From: Acropora yongei
Lineage: Eukaryota; Cnidaria; Anthozoa; Scleractinia; Acroporidae
Length of the DNA stretch: 10,000 nt
NCBI GenBank assembly: GCA_014634225.1
Contig: BLFN01000156.1
Span: 2,397,872-2,407,871, forward strand
Direction: 5' to 3'
The position numbers and the translations under genes were made by a program. The stretch's first letter is position 1. Each line of letters begins with the position of its first letter. Under the pieces are notes generated by a model that ran no database searches, was not told the origin of the DNA, and saw nothing but the letters and a program-made list of their open reading frames with translations. Positions 1 through 8,320 of the stretch are shown piece after piece.

Positions 1-666
1 GACTGAAAAGTGTAATACAGCAAATAAAAAGTATATCCAATCAATTCAATATTTCTTACTTACAAAGTACATGCACTATCTTAATAACAATTTTAAGAAA
101 ATTGCAAGCACACTATATGCAGCATCAGCATTTCTCAATTTCTGCGACGGCTGTGTGCAAATTCTGCCATGAGGAAAGCATATTTTGCCCCCTTAAATTG
201 TGTTAACGTTGGAAGAAGTACCACTTCCTGTAAAAATAAAAGAACCCCTATCATACATTGTGGATATTTCACATAATAGGCCACTATTAAATTTACAAGT
301 GCCTTTAAGAGATTGCTTTCATGTTTAAAAAAATGCACTGTGTTCTCCACAGAGAAATACTGGTTCAATGTTGTTGATCGTTCTTACAAAGCAGAAAAAA
401 TTGTACCCTCTTGTGCCTGAACATTTTGTCTGGACGTGTCACAGGCTGAAAATAAAATAAAAGGTATCGTTATGAATGACATATTTGCTGCCAAGGCATC
501 CTACCCGCTATGAATGCAAAAGATTGCAATAGAATGGATGAGAAGTGTCATTTGAGCAGACAGCTTTGAGTTGAAACATGCATGGAGGTTTTAAACAAGG
601 CACTGCACTACCATCTCATCTACATCTTGAAATTTAACGACATCTTGGTCGTTGCCTTTTTTTTTT
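1..666. other. 3' untranslated/flanking sequence, no identified gene
   Basis: This lies downstream (minus strand) of the stop codon at 667 and probably includes the 3' untranslated region. I see no AATAAA or ATTAAA poly(A) signal on the minus strand here, so the transcript end cannot be placed. A 77-codon minus-strand frame (135-368) has no recognisable motif and is probably chance. A donor-like GTAAGTAAG lies near 61 on the minus strand, but there is no coding evidence beside it. Confidence 0.4.
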
Positions 667-819
667 TTAGGTGCGCTGCTGTATGATTCGAATTGCCTCC
701 ACAACTTCTATATATGTCAACTCTTTTCCCCCATGCACAACTTTGAGGGCTTTCTCGAGATGATCTTCGGCACCTGATACATTTTCGGCACCAATAATTC
801 GACTCATCTCAGACTGAAC
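667..819 (-). CDS. 3'-terminal coding exon of an unidentified host gene
   Basis: Read on the minus strand, a clean acceptor (pyrimidine-rich tract ending TTTTACAG, AG at 821-820) is followed by 50 open codons and a TAA stop at 669-667. The protein segment begins VQSEMSRIIG and ends EAIRIIQQRT. It is rich in Glu, Lys, Ile and Val with helical spacing, and includes the stretch EDHLEKALKVVHGGKEL. The exon starts in phase 0 and joins in frame to the exon at 1378-1300, which supports both. The stop codon is followed directly by an A-run (T-run at 657-668 on the plus strand). The stop does not depend on the length of that run. I do not recognise the family, and no membrane segment or catalytic motif is visible. 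This is the C-terminus of the gene whose other exons lie at 1300-1378 and 9134-9413. Confidence 0.75.
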   Translation of the reverse strand, partial: VQSEMSRIIGAENVSGAEDHLEKALKVVHGGKELTYIEVVEAIRIIQQRT

Positions 820-1299
820 CTGTAAAAGCCAGTAAAAGATTTTACAATTTTTAAACCGTTAAAGTTTGAACCATAACATCAACAGCAGATATCATAGAGC
901 TGGTTGAAACCTATAGTTTGTTCTTTGCATATTTAAGCAGGTGGTGAACATCCTACTTTATAATTGACAAGTCTGACCGGCTGTTAAACATGCCTGTAAA
1001 ATTCAGTTTGCAACTTCTGCAGTTGGACGTTGCAGTGAATACAGCCCTACAATGAAACATAAGCCCCCCGTTTATTTTCAAGTTTATCGTTGGGCACTGA
1101 ACACTCGTACACTCTTTTGTTCAATTTATTCATGTCTGGAGGCATGCACAGTTTCATTCACGTCATGAGAAATAATACGTCGGTGGTATCCATGAAGTTC
1201 ACTTGTGATTTTTCAAGCACTCTGCATGCAGTTCTGATGTCCTTTCTCAGTTTAAGATGAGTGTCTTTGTCGGCGTTGAACATGTTCCGATAAACTTAC
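820..1299 (-). other. intron (phase 0) of the host gene
   Basis: A GT-AG intron of 480 nt with GTAAGT at its 5' end and TTTTACAG at its 3' end. No gene, TIR or internal repeat was recognised in it. Confidence 0.7.
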
Positions 1300-1378
1300 C
1301 TTCGACTTGATCTTAAAATGGGGGTTGTATTTCTCGGGCATCTTCCTTGCTTTGCTCTGGTGTTTGTAATATTCCCAT
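1300..1378 (-). CDS. penultimate coding exon of the same host gene
   Basis: This 79-nt exon lies between an acceptor ending CATTCCTGATAG (AG at 1380-1379) and a strong donor GAAG|GTAAGT (GT at 1299-1298). In the frame that joins the last exon it encodes a basic, aromatic-rich stretch starting WEYYKHQSKARKMPEKYN and ending HFKIKSK. The first base completes a codon begun in the previous exon (phase 2). The exon ends in phase 0 and joins VQSEM of the terminal exon. Of the other two frames, one has a stop and the other does not join the terminal exon in frame. It is probably a basic linker between helical segments. The family is not recognised. Confidence 0.72.
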
Positions 1379-1380
1379 CT

Positions 1381-1904
1381 ATCAGGAATGTTAAAGAGCA
1401 ATTAGTTGTGCACCATAGCTTAATTCGTGGTCAGTGGATTGGAAGTTGAATAGTTCTTGTACAAATAATGGCTGCTGAAAATTGAAAGGGTGGCCAGCCT
1501 TTTTCGCAGTAAGTGCATTAAAGAAGACCCCAATTAGTTTCCACACAGACTTGTGCTTAGCTTAGTCATGTCAACCATTCACAGTTCCTCAGTGCATCGC
1601 CAACGCGTGTGAGATTAGCAATTACCACAAAAGATGTTGTGGTGAAACATTGATGGGTGAAGTAACCACTCATTGTTCAGTATATCTGCCACTTACACTT
1701 GCTGTTGAAGGTGAGTGTTCTTCCTCTCAATCCAATGTCACCCTGCGTGCTTTACCTTATTAGTTTGTGGATGTGCTTATTTATAATTGTGCATATACCA
1801 CACTTTGTGAATCAAATATGGCATACTGGTTTAAAGTATGTAATGAAGAAGGCAGCAAAATTGGGTCAGACCTCATTTTCCACAGGCTAGATTTGGTCCA
1901 ATAA
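1381..1904. other. intronic stretch, nothing recognised
   Basis: AT-rich intron sequence. The 63-codon plus-strand frame at 1699-1890 shows no domain. The part nearest 1904 may continue the decayed element that begins to its right, but no conserved motif can be read there. Confidence 0.4.
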
Positions 1905-2160
1905 TATCAGTTGAAGCATGCCTTTGGTATTAAGACATGCTGAAAATGTTCCCTCCACATGTGGCAAGACTGGTTGTACCCAAGACATTTACTGTCTTAG
2001 TGAAGGGTTTTCATGTCTTCCTCGTACATCCTTTACACTTTTTCTCTAGTCAAGCAAGATGGCAAGTGCTGTTTCTGCTTATTGGGCATGCTGTCTGCCA
2101 TTGTTTTAACAAATTTTTTTTAAACCAAGTTTTGGTCAACAGAAAGGGTTTTGACTTTCT
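1905..2160 (-). pseudogene. decayed mobile-like coding remnant, second part
   Basis: On the minus strand a frame reads KTMADSMPNKQKQHLPSCLT followed by REKV, then a stop in place of an expected codon, then RMYEEDMKTLH, another stop, and SKCLGYNQSCHMWREHFQHV. Upstream, an A-run near 2110-2120 causes a one-base frame change after a segment ending KTWFKK. The order of motifs (MPNK...HLPSCL, then EDM, then a W..HF.HV block) resembles a widespread uncharacterised cnidarian gene-like repeat family as I remember it. That resemblance is recall and was not searched. Several stops and a frameshift show that it is dead. It probably continues the remnant at 2357-2764 across a small intron. Confidence 0.5.
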
Positions 2161-2356
2161 ATAATGTACTAGTTGGCACTCGCTACTGAGGTTCTACCAT
2201 TCTCAAAATCCTTTTTGAGGTTAAAGAACCTGAAATGAGATGCGATATGAAAACTTTGAATTAACTATTATCGAAATAATGAAGTTACTGTACTCATTAA
2301 CTTCACAATTAAATCAAAGTATTCCGATTTAGCCAGCTGCTTGGTATATATCTCAC

Positions 2357-2764
2357 CTTTCATTACTTATACCATAACATTTCTTCCAAGCTGCGTGGCA
2401 AACGTGTTTGCCATTCACTTTGCACTTGTAGGGGAACTTTCCATAATCCTTCAAATTCCTATTGAAGAAGTGGTAATCAAGTATGAACGCCCTCTGTTCT
2501 TCCTCTGTCTTACCCCAAAATACACTTGGCCATTCTTTGATCTCCTCGCAAATAAAAAATGAAGAAGGGTATTTACTATTACAGCATTGCTTTCCTGATA
2601 AAAGCTGATTCACGTGACAGCTGCTCATAAATCTTATAAATATGTTGCGTGCTGTCTTGGCATTGCCCTCTTTGTCTTTTGCCTGTAATTTTCTTTGCAC
2701 ATGCAAAAACAGGGATTTTGTCCAGACACATTTCACCCTCCAGATAAGTTTCAGAAAAAAACAT
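2357..2764 (-). pseudogene. decayed mobile-like coding remnant, first part, with a splice donor
   Basis: The minus-strand frame contains EEIKEWPSVFWGKTEEEQRA, then ILDYHFFNRNLKDYGKFPYK, then KVNGKHVCHAAWKKCYGISN. It ends at a good donor, AATGAAAG|GTGAGA (GT at 2356-2355). The G..VC...W....GIS pattern is typical of repeated, transposase-associated proteins in invertebrates (recalled, unverified). Before the IKEW segment a different frame (2764 to about 2580) reads IYEQLSRESAFIRKAML and looks more protein-like than the overlapping open frame, so at least one frameshift has happened. No DDE catalytic residues are visible. It sits inside the host intron in the same orientation as the host gene. 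Confidence 0.5.
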
Positions 2765-2959
2765 CTTGTTATGCCACTATAAATTAATGTTGAGCCTTCT
2801 GAATTCTCGGAGGAATCATGCTAGTAAGATTTGCTTGCACAGCTGAAGTCTCTTACACGTGCGTGTAAATAAACTTATCACCGGTAGGTCTATCAAGTAA
2901 TTTCAAGTATGTACTTGGGAGCCCATACCTCGCTAGCATAGCCCATATACGTTTTACAA

Positions 2960-3550
2960 AGCGTTTAGTAAGCAATAGTGCAATAATTCAAAGTCCACAA
3001 AGAATGAAAAGAACACTTAAGGTTAACATTAAATGGATCAAATTCGCGAAGCAAGAACGAATATTTATGATCGAAGTTGTGACTTTGAAAAATGCAGATG
3101 ACTACTGTTTGAATATATGGTAGTCAAAGACTTACTTAGCGATTTCGCAATGACGCAAGGTCCATTAGAAAACAAAAGGGAGCGTGTTGTTAACATGAAA
3201 TCGATTAGTTTTGCTACTGTGTATGAAGCACTATTGATTCTCACCTTTTCAAAGTTTGAAAAGAACTTTATAAGTAGTAGCAGAAGTTGTGGTTACCAAA
3301 GCGTTCTAGAAAGAGATTAAGAAACACTTAGTTAGCGATTTTGCAATGACACAAGTCTATTAGGAAACAAAAGCACGCCTAACATGCACATTAAATCGAT
3401 TAAATTTGTTGAGAAAAATCGATTATTAATTCTTATCGTTTCGAAGTTGGTATGTAGTGGCTCAACTTACTATGGACTTTTTCGGTACTGTGTAACAAGC
3501 ACTAATGATTCTTAGCTCTTGAACGTTATAAGTTTCAAAAGAAGCAGTCA
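2960..3550. repeat. first group of degenerate ~200-bp repeat units
   Basis: At least three related units begin near 2963, 3130 and 3326. They share a core like TTAGCGATTTTGCAATGACA followed by CAA-GTCCATTAGGAAACAAAAG, then a block near AAATCGATTA-TTTTGCTACTGTGTATGAAGCA, then ATTCTCACCTTTTCAAAGTT. A weakly conserved tail continues to about 3550 (GTACTGTGTAACAAGCACTA). The units are closely related to those at 4690-5437. The small open frame at 3117-3320 is only the read-through of one unit and has no support as a gene. Confidence 0.75.
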
Positions 3551-3595
3551 GAAGTTCCCAAATGGTTAATAATCTGAGGAAAGCAAAAAAATGTG

Positions 3596-4017
3596 TTAAG
3601 ACGGAATCCGCCAGACGTTGGAGTAACAAGTGGACAAAAATCTTGTACCAAGATTATTTACAGTGTATTGCAAACTTCTGTAGGGCTCTTTTAATTATCT
3701 TCTGAAAACAAGTCATTTCTAGCAACACCAAACGTCGAAAACGAATGTTGAACTTCGTATGAAACGCTTAAAAGTTTTGGTGAAATGAAACTGATGATGG
3801 AATTTTGCCTGTGTTTCCACAAAATCACTGAACTTTGAAATTTATTTTCTCTCGTTCCCGTGGGAAATTATTTTTCGGTGTTATTTCAGGCAATTATTTA
3901 TGTATTTAGCTTTAAAAAAATGTAAAAATGACTGTAAAATATTTAAAATTACTCTGGTACAGATTTTTGTCCACTAAAACCTGAAATTGCTCCATCTTCT
4001 AGCGGATTTCGTCTTAA
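3596..4017. mobile_element. 422-bp TIR element (MITE-like) bounded by TTAA
   Basis: The left end starts TTAAGACGGAATCCGCC (3596) and continues to GTGGACAAAAATCT. The right end, read on the other strand from 4017, starts TTAAGACGAAATCCGCT and also continues to GTGGACAAAAATCT. The two arms match over about 55 bases apart from a short extra segment in the right arm (near 3972-3985). TTAA at both edges suggests a TTAA-targeting superfamily such as piggyBac or Kolobok. Because TTAA is its own reverse complement and the flanks ATGTG/CACAT are also complementary, the true edge could lie a few bases outside. There is no open frame of note, so the element is non-autonomous. Confidence 0.75.
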
Positions 4018-4690
4018 TACACATGTATCAAATCACAAATGCTTGGCGAAACAAAAGATACCCATGTAAGTATCGTAATTATGGTTACTTGACTTTGTGA
4101 TGTTATACCTGAAAAAAGTTACGAGTTAGATATAGAAAAGGAACAGTTGTACTCATAGACATAACACAATAGAGAATAAGAGTTGAGATGAAACGATACT
4201 TCGTCATAATTCAATGTATCTATATAAATATTTAAGTCCTTGTAATGTTGTGTTTCACTATATCTTTGTCAGTGAATGCTAATTGATACCAATGTGGGCA
4301 AAATTTGCCTTAAAAGTAATGATCATGAGCATTATGAACTAAGACATATTTGCTATGAAAACTTGCATAAATGAATGATCTTTCCGTACCTATTTAATGT
4401 AACCATTACTGTAGAAGAATTGGCTCTAAGTATTGGTTGTTGGAACTTAAAATTATTGGTGGTTACAAGTGTAAGAAATAATTGCATGCCAAACAAAGGT
4501 ACTTATTAGATGTCAAGGCTTTACTTTGACTGGTATATTTGTTTGAAAAACATTCAGCATTCACAATTGCTTTGTAGTCCGTATGGAATGGTCTATTTGC
4601 GTACTGACAAACGAAATGATTAGCAAAATATTCTTACCGAAGAAATGAAGTGTAAAAGTTTTCAAATGAAATGAAGTCGGAAAGACAACT
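4018..4690. other. intronic stretch, nothing recognised
   Basis: AT-rich sequence between the TTAA element and the second repeat group. I see no open frame, TIR or repeat unit that can be supported. Confidence 0.4.
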
Positions 4691-5437
4691 ACAAAGATTT
4701 AGTAGACGATGTGGGAAAAGCACAAAGCCTATTAAGAGACAAAAGGACGCTCAACTATAACACGAAAGCGATCACATTCATTTGCCTTTGAAAGTAATTG
4801 TTGTGACAACAGCATGTTAGCCATTTGTTGAAAATTGTGATAACAATGACAGAATGCGTAATAGTCAATCTCATAATTCATCTATCCTTGAATTATATAG
4901 GTTTCTTATATTACAGTAAAGACAAGGTTTTCCTATTCACTTGTTGGGCGAGATGTAAAAAGTAATCGAACAATTCTGACAAATGACGAAGAGACATTCA
5001 CTAAGTGACTTTGCAGTAATTCCAAGTCCACAAAGAATAAAAAGGACACTTAACGTCAACATGAAATGGATTAAATTCGCAAAGCAAAAACGACTATTAA
5101 GTCTTACCTTTCCAAAGTCTCGACGTTGAAAAGATGTCGATGACTACTGTTTGAATTTATGATAGTCAAAGAATTCTGGACTGAGAACAACAAAGACTTA
5201 ATTAGTGATTTTGCAATTACACAAAGTCCATTAGGAAACATAAGGGAGCTTATTGTTAACATGAAATCGATTAATTTTGCTACTGTGTATGAAGCACTAT
5301 TGATTCTCACCTTTTCAAAGTTTGAAAAGAACTTGATAATAATTATTAGTAGTGGAAGTTACGGTTACCAAAGAGTTCTAGAAAGAGATCAAACAAGAAA
5401 CACTTAGTTAGCGATTTTGCAATAACACAAAGGCCAT
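4690..5437. repeat. second group of degenerate ~200-bp repeat units
   Basis: Units begin near 4697 (most diverged), 4995, 5195 and 5400, giving spacings of about 200 and 205 bases for the last three. The segment 5011-5437 aligns along its length with 2978-3360 at an offset of about 2.03-2.05 kb. Shared blocks include GATGACTACTGTTTGAAT, ACTGTGTATGAAGCACTATT and AAACACTTAGTTAGCGATTT. The 82-codon plus-strand and 68-codon minus-strand frames here arise from the repeat and are not supported as genes. Confidence 0.75.
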
Positions 5438-5500
5438 GAAATGTTGTGCAGTTAGTATAGGATTTAATGGAGCCCAAACCAATTGTGGAATTGCATACAA

Positions 5501-5532
<32 letters not shown>

Positions 5533-5564
5533 CAGAGAAATTTTTAGAAAGTAGTATAATTTAC

Positions 5565-6179
5565 AGTCTGTCCATTTTGAGCCAATATAAGACTTAACTT
5601 CGTTATTGTTTGTTTGAGCTCTCAAGTTTACAAGAAGCTTGTCGACCTGGGTCAATTTAGTTGTCTGTTCCATTGCTAATTTGTTTACGTCACTCTGTTT
5701 TGAGCTATTTTTTGAGCCACTGGTTTTACATTCCTGGTAAATTTTCTATCTTGTTCTAGTTTTCTGAGTTTTATTGTCAGTTTCTCAACGTGTCTGTGGT
5801 GAAATTTCACCAGTGCTCTCACAAAGTCATGTTCTGCCCACTTTTTAATCACACTTACATCCGACCTAAAATCTTTATCGGGCATGTGCCCTTCTCGAGA
5901 TGAGCTTGCGAGAGTCCAATAGAGTTCTTCAATTTTTCAATTTTCTCCATTCTGGAGGCATGTTCTGCGTTTTGGCAGGCCATTTTAGGTGTGATATTCC
6001 AGTGTCTTTCTCTTTTGTCATCTCGAGGTTGTGAAGAGCTCCTCTTGCCTGGTTGTCATTTGGTTTGTGACTATTGCTTTCTCTGCCTGTTTTTGGCATG
6101 GTCTTTGTGGCCTTTTGGTGGTGGGAGCTTGCGTGTTTGTTATCTCTTGTTCTTGTTTGTGCTTTTCCACTCTTCTTTT
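5565..6179 (-). pseudogene. exon-like decayed coding segment in duplication copy A, family unknown
   Basis: On the minus strand a strong acceptor tract (TTGCTGTTTCTCACCTCTATAG) ends at 6180. Protein-like stretches follow in changing frames: VEKHKQEQEITNTQAP, then CQNAEHAS, then LYWTLASSSREGHMPDKDFR, then EHDFVRALVKFHHRHVEKLT (5775-5834). After a frame change near 5735 it reads SGSKNSSKQSDVNKLAMEQT followed by KLTQVDKLLVNLRAQTNNNE, up to a possible donor ACAGACT|GTAAAT at 5564. The composition is charged and helical, perhaps a coiled coil. Frame changes and a stop near 5930 show decay. I do not recognise the family; it could be a retroelement ORF1-like protein or a captured host exon. Confidence 0.45.
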
Positions 6180-6249
6180 CTATAGAGGTGAGAAACAGCA
6201 AGTTACCAAAAGTGTGTTGATCCATCCTTGTCCCAATGATCATTGGTTA

Positions 6250-7129
6250 CCATAGTTTTTCGGTTATAAGGGACACGGTTTTTTCAAGAAAAATCTGTCC
6301 TCGGGTGGCAAGTTAGTGCTAAAATTGGGGTGCGCCTCATAGCCAAGTATTTTTGCACAACAAAATCTTAAGATCACAATTTGAGAAGAACTTGCAGTTA
6401 AACAACACAAGAAAAGGACGCTAATTGTTGGTCATTGAAGGCTTTGGCGACTCAATGAGCGGCTATCTCTTGCCAAGCTTTGTGAATCTACTGTGATGAA
6501 ACAAGTTCCTCACTCGGCGCTCGCTTTTTCCCCAACGGAGCGTAATTAAACGGACCGTTCATCATCCAAGCCTGATATTGCGAGCTCACCTTGTTCTTAA
6601 ATGAATTGTTTATAAAACATTTCTCAACACTAAACGACTTCAAGAGAAAAGCAAACAAGTGGAAATTTGCATACGTGCTTAATAGCACGTGCTCCGTAAC
6701 ATGACACCCATGAAAACAATACAAGCGTTCGAACCTTGTTTCGACTTCCGAGATTCATGTGTGTGGCTCGTTCCACTCTGCACAAACAGTGTGGCGATAA
6801 ATTTGCAACTGAGTTTTAAATCAGGTGATTGATGTTTTTCATAGGACAAAATCGATCATTGAATATTCGATAATATGAATAAGTCGGAAGCTTTAAATAA
6901 ATGTGTATGCGTTGTATGCTTATCATTACAGATGTGAACTTTTGGCTCTTGTTTTGACCTATAATTGTTCTCAGACTCAACACATCCTTTTGATAACTCT
7001 CAATATTTTGGTGCGTCTTGTAACCGAGTATTTTCACTTAATTTTCAGTTTGAGAATTTACCTTGATTAAATTGCTAAGTTGGGTGTGCGTCTTATAACC
7101 GAGTGCGCCATATAACCGAAAAACTACGG
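6250..7129. mobile_element. 880-bp TIR element with TA target duplication, pogo/Tc1-mariner type, non-autonomous
   Basis: The left end starts CCATAGTTTTTCGGTTATA and the right end, read on the opposite strand, starts CCGTAGTTTTTCGGTTATA. The 27-base arms match at 23 positions. TA flanks both sides (6248-6249, 7130-7131), and copy B shows the uninterrupted site with a single TA (7980-7981), so the edges are certain. Subterminal direct motifs of the form GGTGCG-CT-ATA-CC-AGTATTTT occur at 6329-6358 and 7010-7036, with a related one at 7083-7103. The interior holds a broken transposase fragment. The TA target, the TIRs and the transposase type place it in the Tc1/mariner superfamily, probably pogo-like. 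Confidence 0.92.
6421..6577 (-). pseudogene. broken C-terminal fragment of a pogo-like transposase
   Basis: On the minus strand the frame reads YQAWMMNGPFNYAPLGKKRA, then PSEELVSSQ, a stop, IHKAWQEIAAH, another stop, and VAKAFNDQQL. In pogo/Tigger-like transposases the end of the DDE domain has an aromatic-x-x-W-M block, then a lysine/arginine-rich turn, then a helix with AW and a later SF-type motif. The order and spacing here fit that pattern (family knowledge recalled, not searched). Two in-frame stops make it non-functional. The catalytic part of the enzyme is not visible, so the element depended on a partner transposase. The upstream open frame to 6724 shows no motif. Confidence 0.6.
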
Positions 7130-7477
7130 TAATTTTCCTTAGTTGATAAATCAAGGAAGCGAGCTCTCCTTTTTCCTGAAATTTGCGCCAAAAGTTCAAC
7201 TCAATGGTTTTGGCACTGTACGATGACGATAATTATGTGCAATGATATTCTAGCTGGGCAGGTCCGATGATGTCTTGTCCCTTTTGAGCAAACTTAAAAT
7301 TCTGCCTCTTTGCATTCAATTTGTTCTTCTGTTTAACTTCAAGCCCCTTCCACTCACATGAACAGTGAGTGAGCGCTCAACCCGCCACTTTTTAAGTGTA
7401 TCACGTAATGAAAGGTTGCAGGCAATCGATTTAGGTGAACCTATTTTTAGAATTGAGAACTGTTCCCTTTTTCTGCC

Positions 7478-7911
7478 AAATTTTCTAGCTTGCTCTAGTT
7501 TTCAGAGTTTTACTGTCAGTTTCTTGACGTGTCTGTGGTGAAATTTCACCAGTGCTCTCACAAAGTCATGTTCTGCCCTCTTTATACTCGAACTTACATC
7601 CGACCTAAGATCTTTATCGGGCATGTGCCCTTCTCGAGATGAGCTTGTGAGAGTCCAATAGAGGTTTTCAATTTTCTCCGTTATGGAGGCATGTTCCGCG
7701 TTTTGGCAGGCCTTTTTAGGTTCGGTATTCCACTGTCTTCCTCTTTTGTCATCTCGAGGTTGTCAAGAGTTCCTCTTGCCTGGTTGTCATTTGGTTTATG
7801 ACTATTGCTTTCTCTGCCTGTTTTTGGCATGTTCTTTGTGGTCTTTTCGGTGGTGGGAGCTTGCGTGTTAGTTATCTCTTGTTCTTGTTTGTGCTTTTCC
7901 ATTCTACTTTT
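7478..7911 (-). pseudogene. exon-like decayed coding segment in duplication copy B
   Basis: The counterpart of the copy A segment. It begins after the acceptor tract TTGCTGTTTCTCAACTCTATAG (AG at 7913-7912) and reads MEKHKQEQEITNTQAPTTEK in one frame. In another it reads CQNAEHASITEKIENLYWTL followed by SSSREGHMPDKDLRSD, then EHDFVRALVKFHHRHVKKLT (7514-7573), with a stop just after (VKL*KLEQ). Relative to copy A it has one extra base near 7840 and lacks about nine bases near 7670, so the two copies broke independently. The coding part is cut at the duplication junction after KLEQARKF, whereas in copy A it runs on. Confidence 0.45.
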
Positions 7912-8320
7912 CTATAGAGTTGAGAAACAGCAAGTTACCAAAAGTGTGTTGATCCATCCTTGTCCCAATGATCATTGGTTAATTTTCCTTAGTTGATAAA
8001 TCAAGGAAGCAAGCTCTCCTTTTTCCTGAAATTCGACCAAAAGTTTAACTCAATCGTTTTGGCACTGTACGTTGACGATATGTGCAATGATATTCTAGCT
8101 GGGCAGGTCCGATGATGTCTTGCCCCTTTTGAGCAAACTTAAAATTTTGCCTCTGCACCGTCAATTTGTTTTCTGTTTAACTGCAAGCCCCTTCCACTCA
8201 CATGAACAATGGGTGGGTGATCAACCCGCCCCTTTATAGTATATCACTTAATGTAAGGTTGCAGGCAATTGATTTAGGTGAACCTGTTTTTAGAATTGAG
8301 AACTGGTTGCCTTTTTTGCC
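7478..8320. repeat. copy B of the ~850-bp tandem duplication, with an empty target site
   Basis: This copy aligns with copy A along its length, with scattered substitutions and small indels. At 7976-7986 it reads GGTTAATTTTC, the uninterrupted form of the site into which the 880-bp element inserted in copy A. Its left edge abuts copy A at 7477. Its right edge is where the similarity ends, after TTTTTTGCC at 8320. Confidence 0.88.

Larger units (their letters stand above)
5739..7477. repeat. copy A of an ~850-bp tandem (head-to-tail) duplication, interrupted by an 880-bp element
   Basis: The sequence 5739-6249 followed by 7132-7477 aligns with copy B (7478-8320). The copies share long identical runs such as GGGCAGGTCCGATGATGTCT (7256-7275 and 8101-8120). 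Without the insertion and its duplicated TA, copy A is about 857 bp, close to the 843 bp of copy B. The junction at 7477/7478 joins a CTGCC-type right end directly to an AAATTTTCT-type left end, so the copies are adjacent and in the same orientation. Confidence 0.88.

Noticed and set aside
135..368. 77-codon minus-strand frame downstream of the host stop codon
   Set aside because: It has no motif, no splice context and sits in the probable 3' untranslated region.
2280..2305. 8-bp inverted repeat TGAAGTTA...TAACTTCA with a 10-base loop
   Set aside because: It is a short, AT-rich, isolated stem with no U-run or neighbouring gene. It is expected by chance in such DNA.
1699..2562. Plus-strand frames at 1699-1890, 1937-2164 and 2341-2562
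   Set aside because: The first has no domain. The other two are antisense shadows of the decayed minus-strand coding remnants.
2960..5437. CRISPR-like or coding interpretation of the spaced repeats
   Set aside because: The units are ~200 bp, diverged and without constant short repeats and unique spacers. The open frames in them are not conserved between units.
5991..6255. Plus-strand Cys/Leu-rich frames at 5991-6255 and their relatives at 7683-7996
   Set aside because: They look like hydrophobic peptides but are the antisense of the polar Lys/Gln-rich minus-strand segments in both copies. The pyrimidine-rich composition explains them.
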